Shown here: positions 5,619 through 5,620 of the stretch, one piece after another | How positions within the stretch are numbered: position 1 is the stretch's first letter | Layout: each line of letters opens with the position of its first letter | Assembly (NCBI GenBank): GCA_031273485.1 | Contig: JAISRS010000479.1 | Span: 1-5,620, forward strand | Origin: Prevotellaceae bacterium | GTDB taxonomy: Bacteria > Bacteroidota > Bacteroidia > Bacteroidales > UBA932 | DNA length: 5,620 nucleotides | Direction: 5' to 3' | Translations under genes and position numbers: made by a program | The notes under the pieces: model-generated | Database searches by the model: none | Seen by the model: only the letters and a program-made list of their open reading frames with translations | Told to the model about the DNA's origin: nothing

Positions 5619-5620
5619 TT

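Overview
The window most likely comes from a Bacteroidales-type member of the phylum Bacteroidota. The evidence is an outer-membrane beta-barrel protein of the carboxypeptidase-regulatory/plug/barrel type with the tail typical of that phylum, a Bacteroidota-style TonB-like protein, a DEDDy exonuclease of the PolB-like type common in that group, no clear Shine-Dalgarno sequences, and two matches to the Bacteroidota -7 promoter consensus TAnnTTTG. This is inferred from protein families and promoter style, not from an rRNA marker.

All recognisable genes lie on the minus strand, so transcription runs from right to left. From the right end: about 460 bp without a credible gene but packed with nested inverted repeats (5154-5620); a gene for a TonB-dependent-receptor-like outer-membrane protein (5153-2841) with its own promoter; a 170-bp gap holding a heptamer tandem repeat, a palindromic hairpin and a second promoter; then a tight four-gene cluster (2670-1). 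In order, the cluster encodes an isochorismatase-fold (nicotinamidase-like) hydrolase, a VanZ-like membrane protein, a TonB/TolA-like envelope protein, and a 3'-5' exonuclease cut off by the window edge. The cluster genes overlap by 1 and 25 nt, and the last two are 15 bp apart, so they are probably one transcript with translational coupling.

The outer-membrane protein and the TonB-like protein could act in the same trans-envelope process, but no SusD-like partner is present and the substrate cannot be read from the sequence. The hydrolase and the exonuclease look like housekeeping genes that share the transcript without an obvious functional link. I see no defence system, CRISPR array, transposase, or tRNA or rRNA gene. 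The most unusual content is the repeat DNA: a roughly 212-bp nested inverted-repeat element enclosing a perfect 38-bp palindrome, a shorter palindrome built from the same GGTCTTTA words on the other side of the outer-membrane gene, and a second inverted-repeat block at the right edge. These look like non-autonomous dispersed repeats, but that needs a genome search to confirm.
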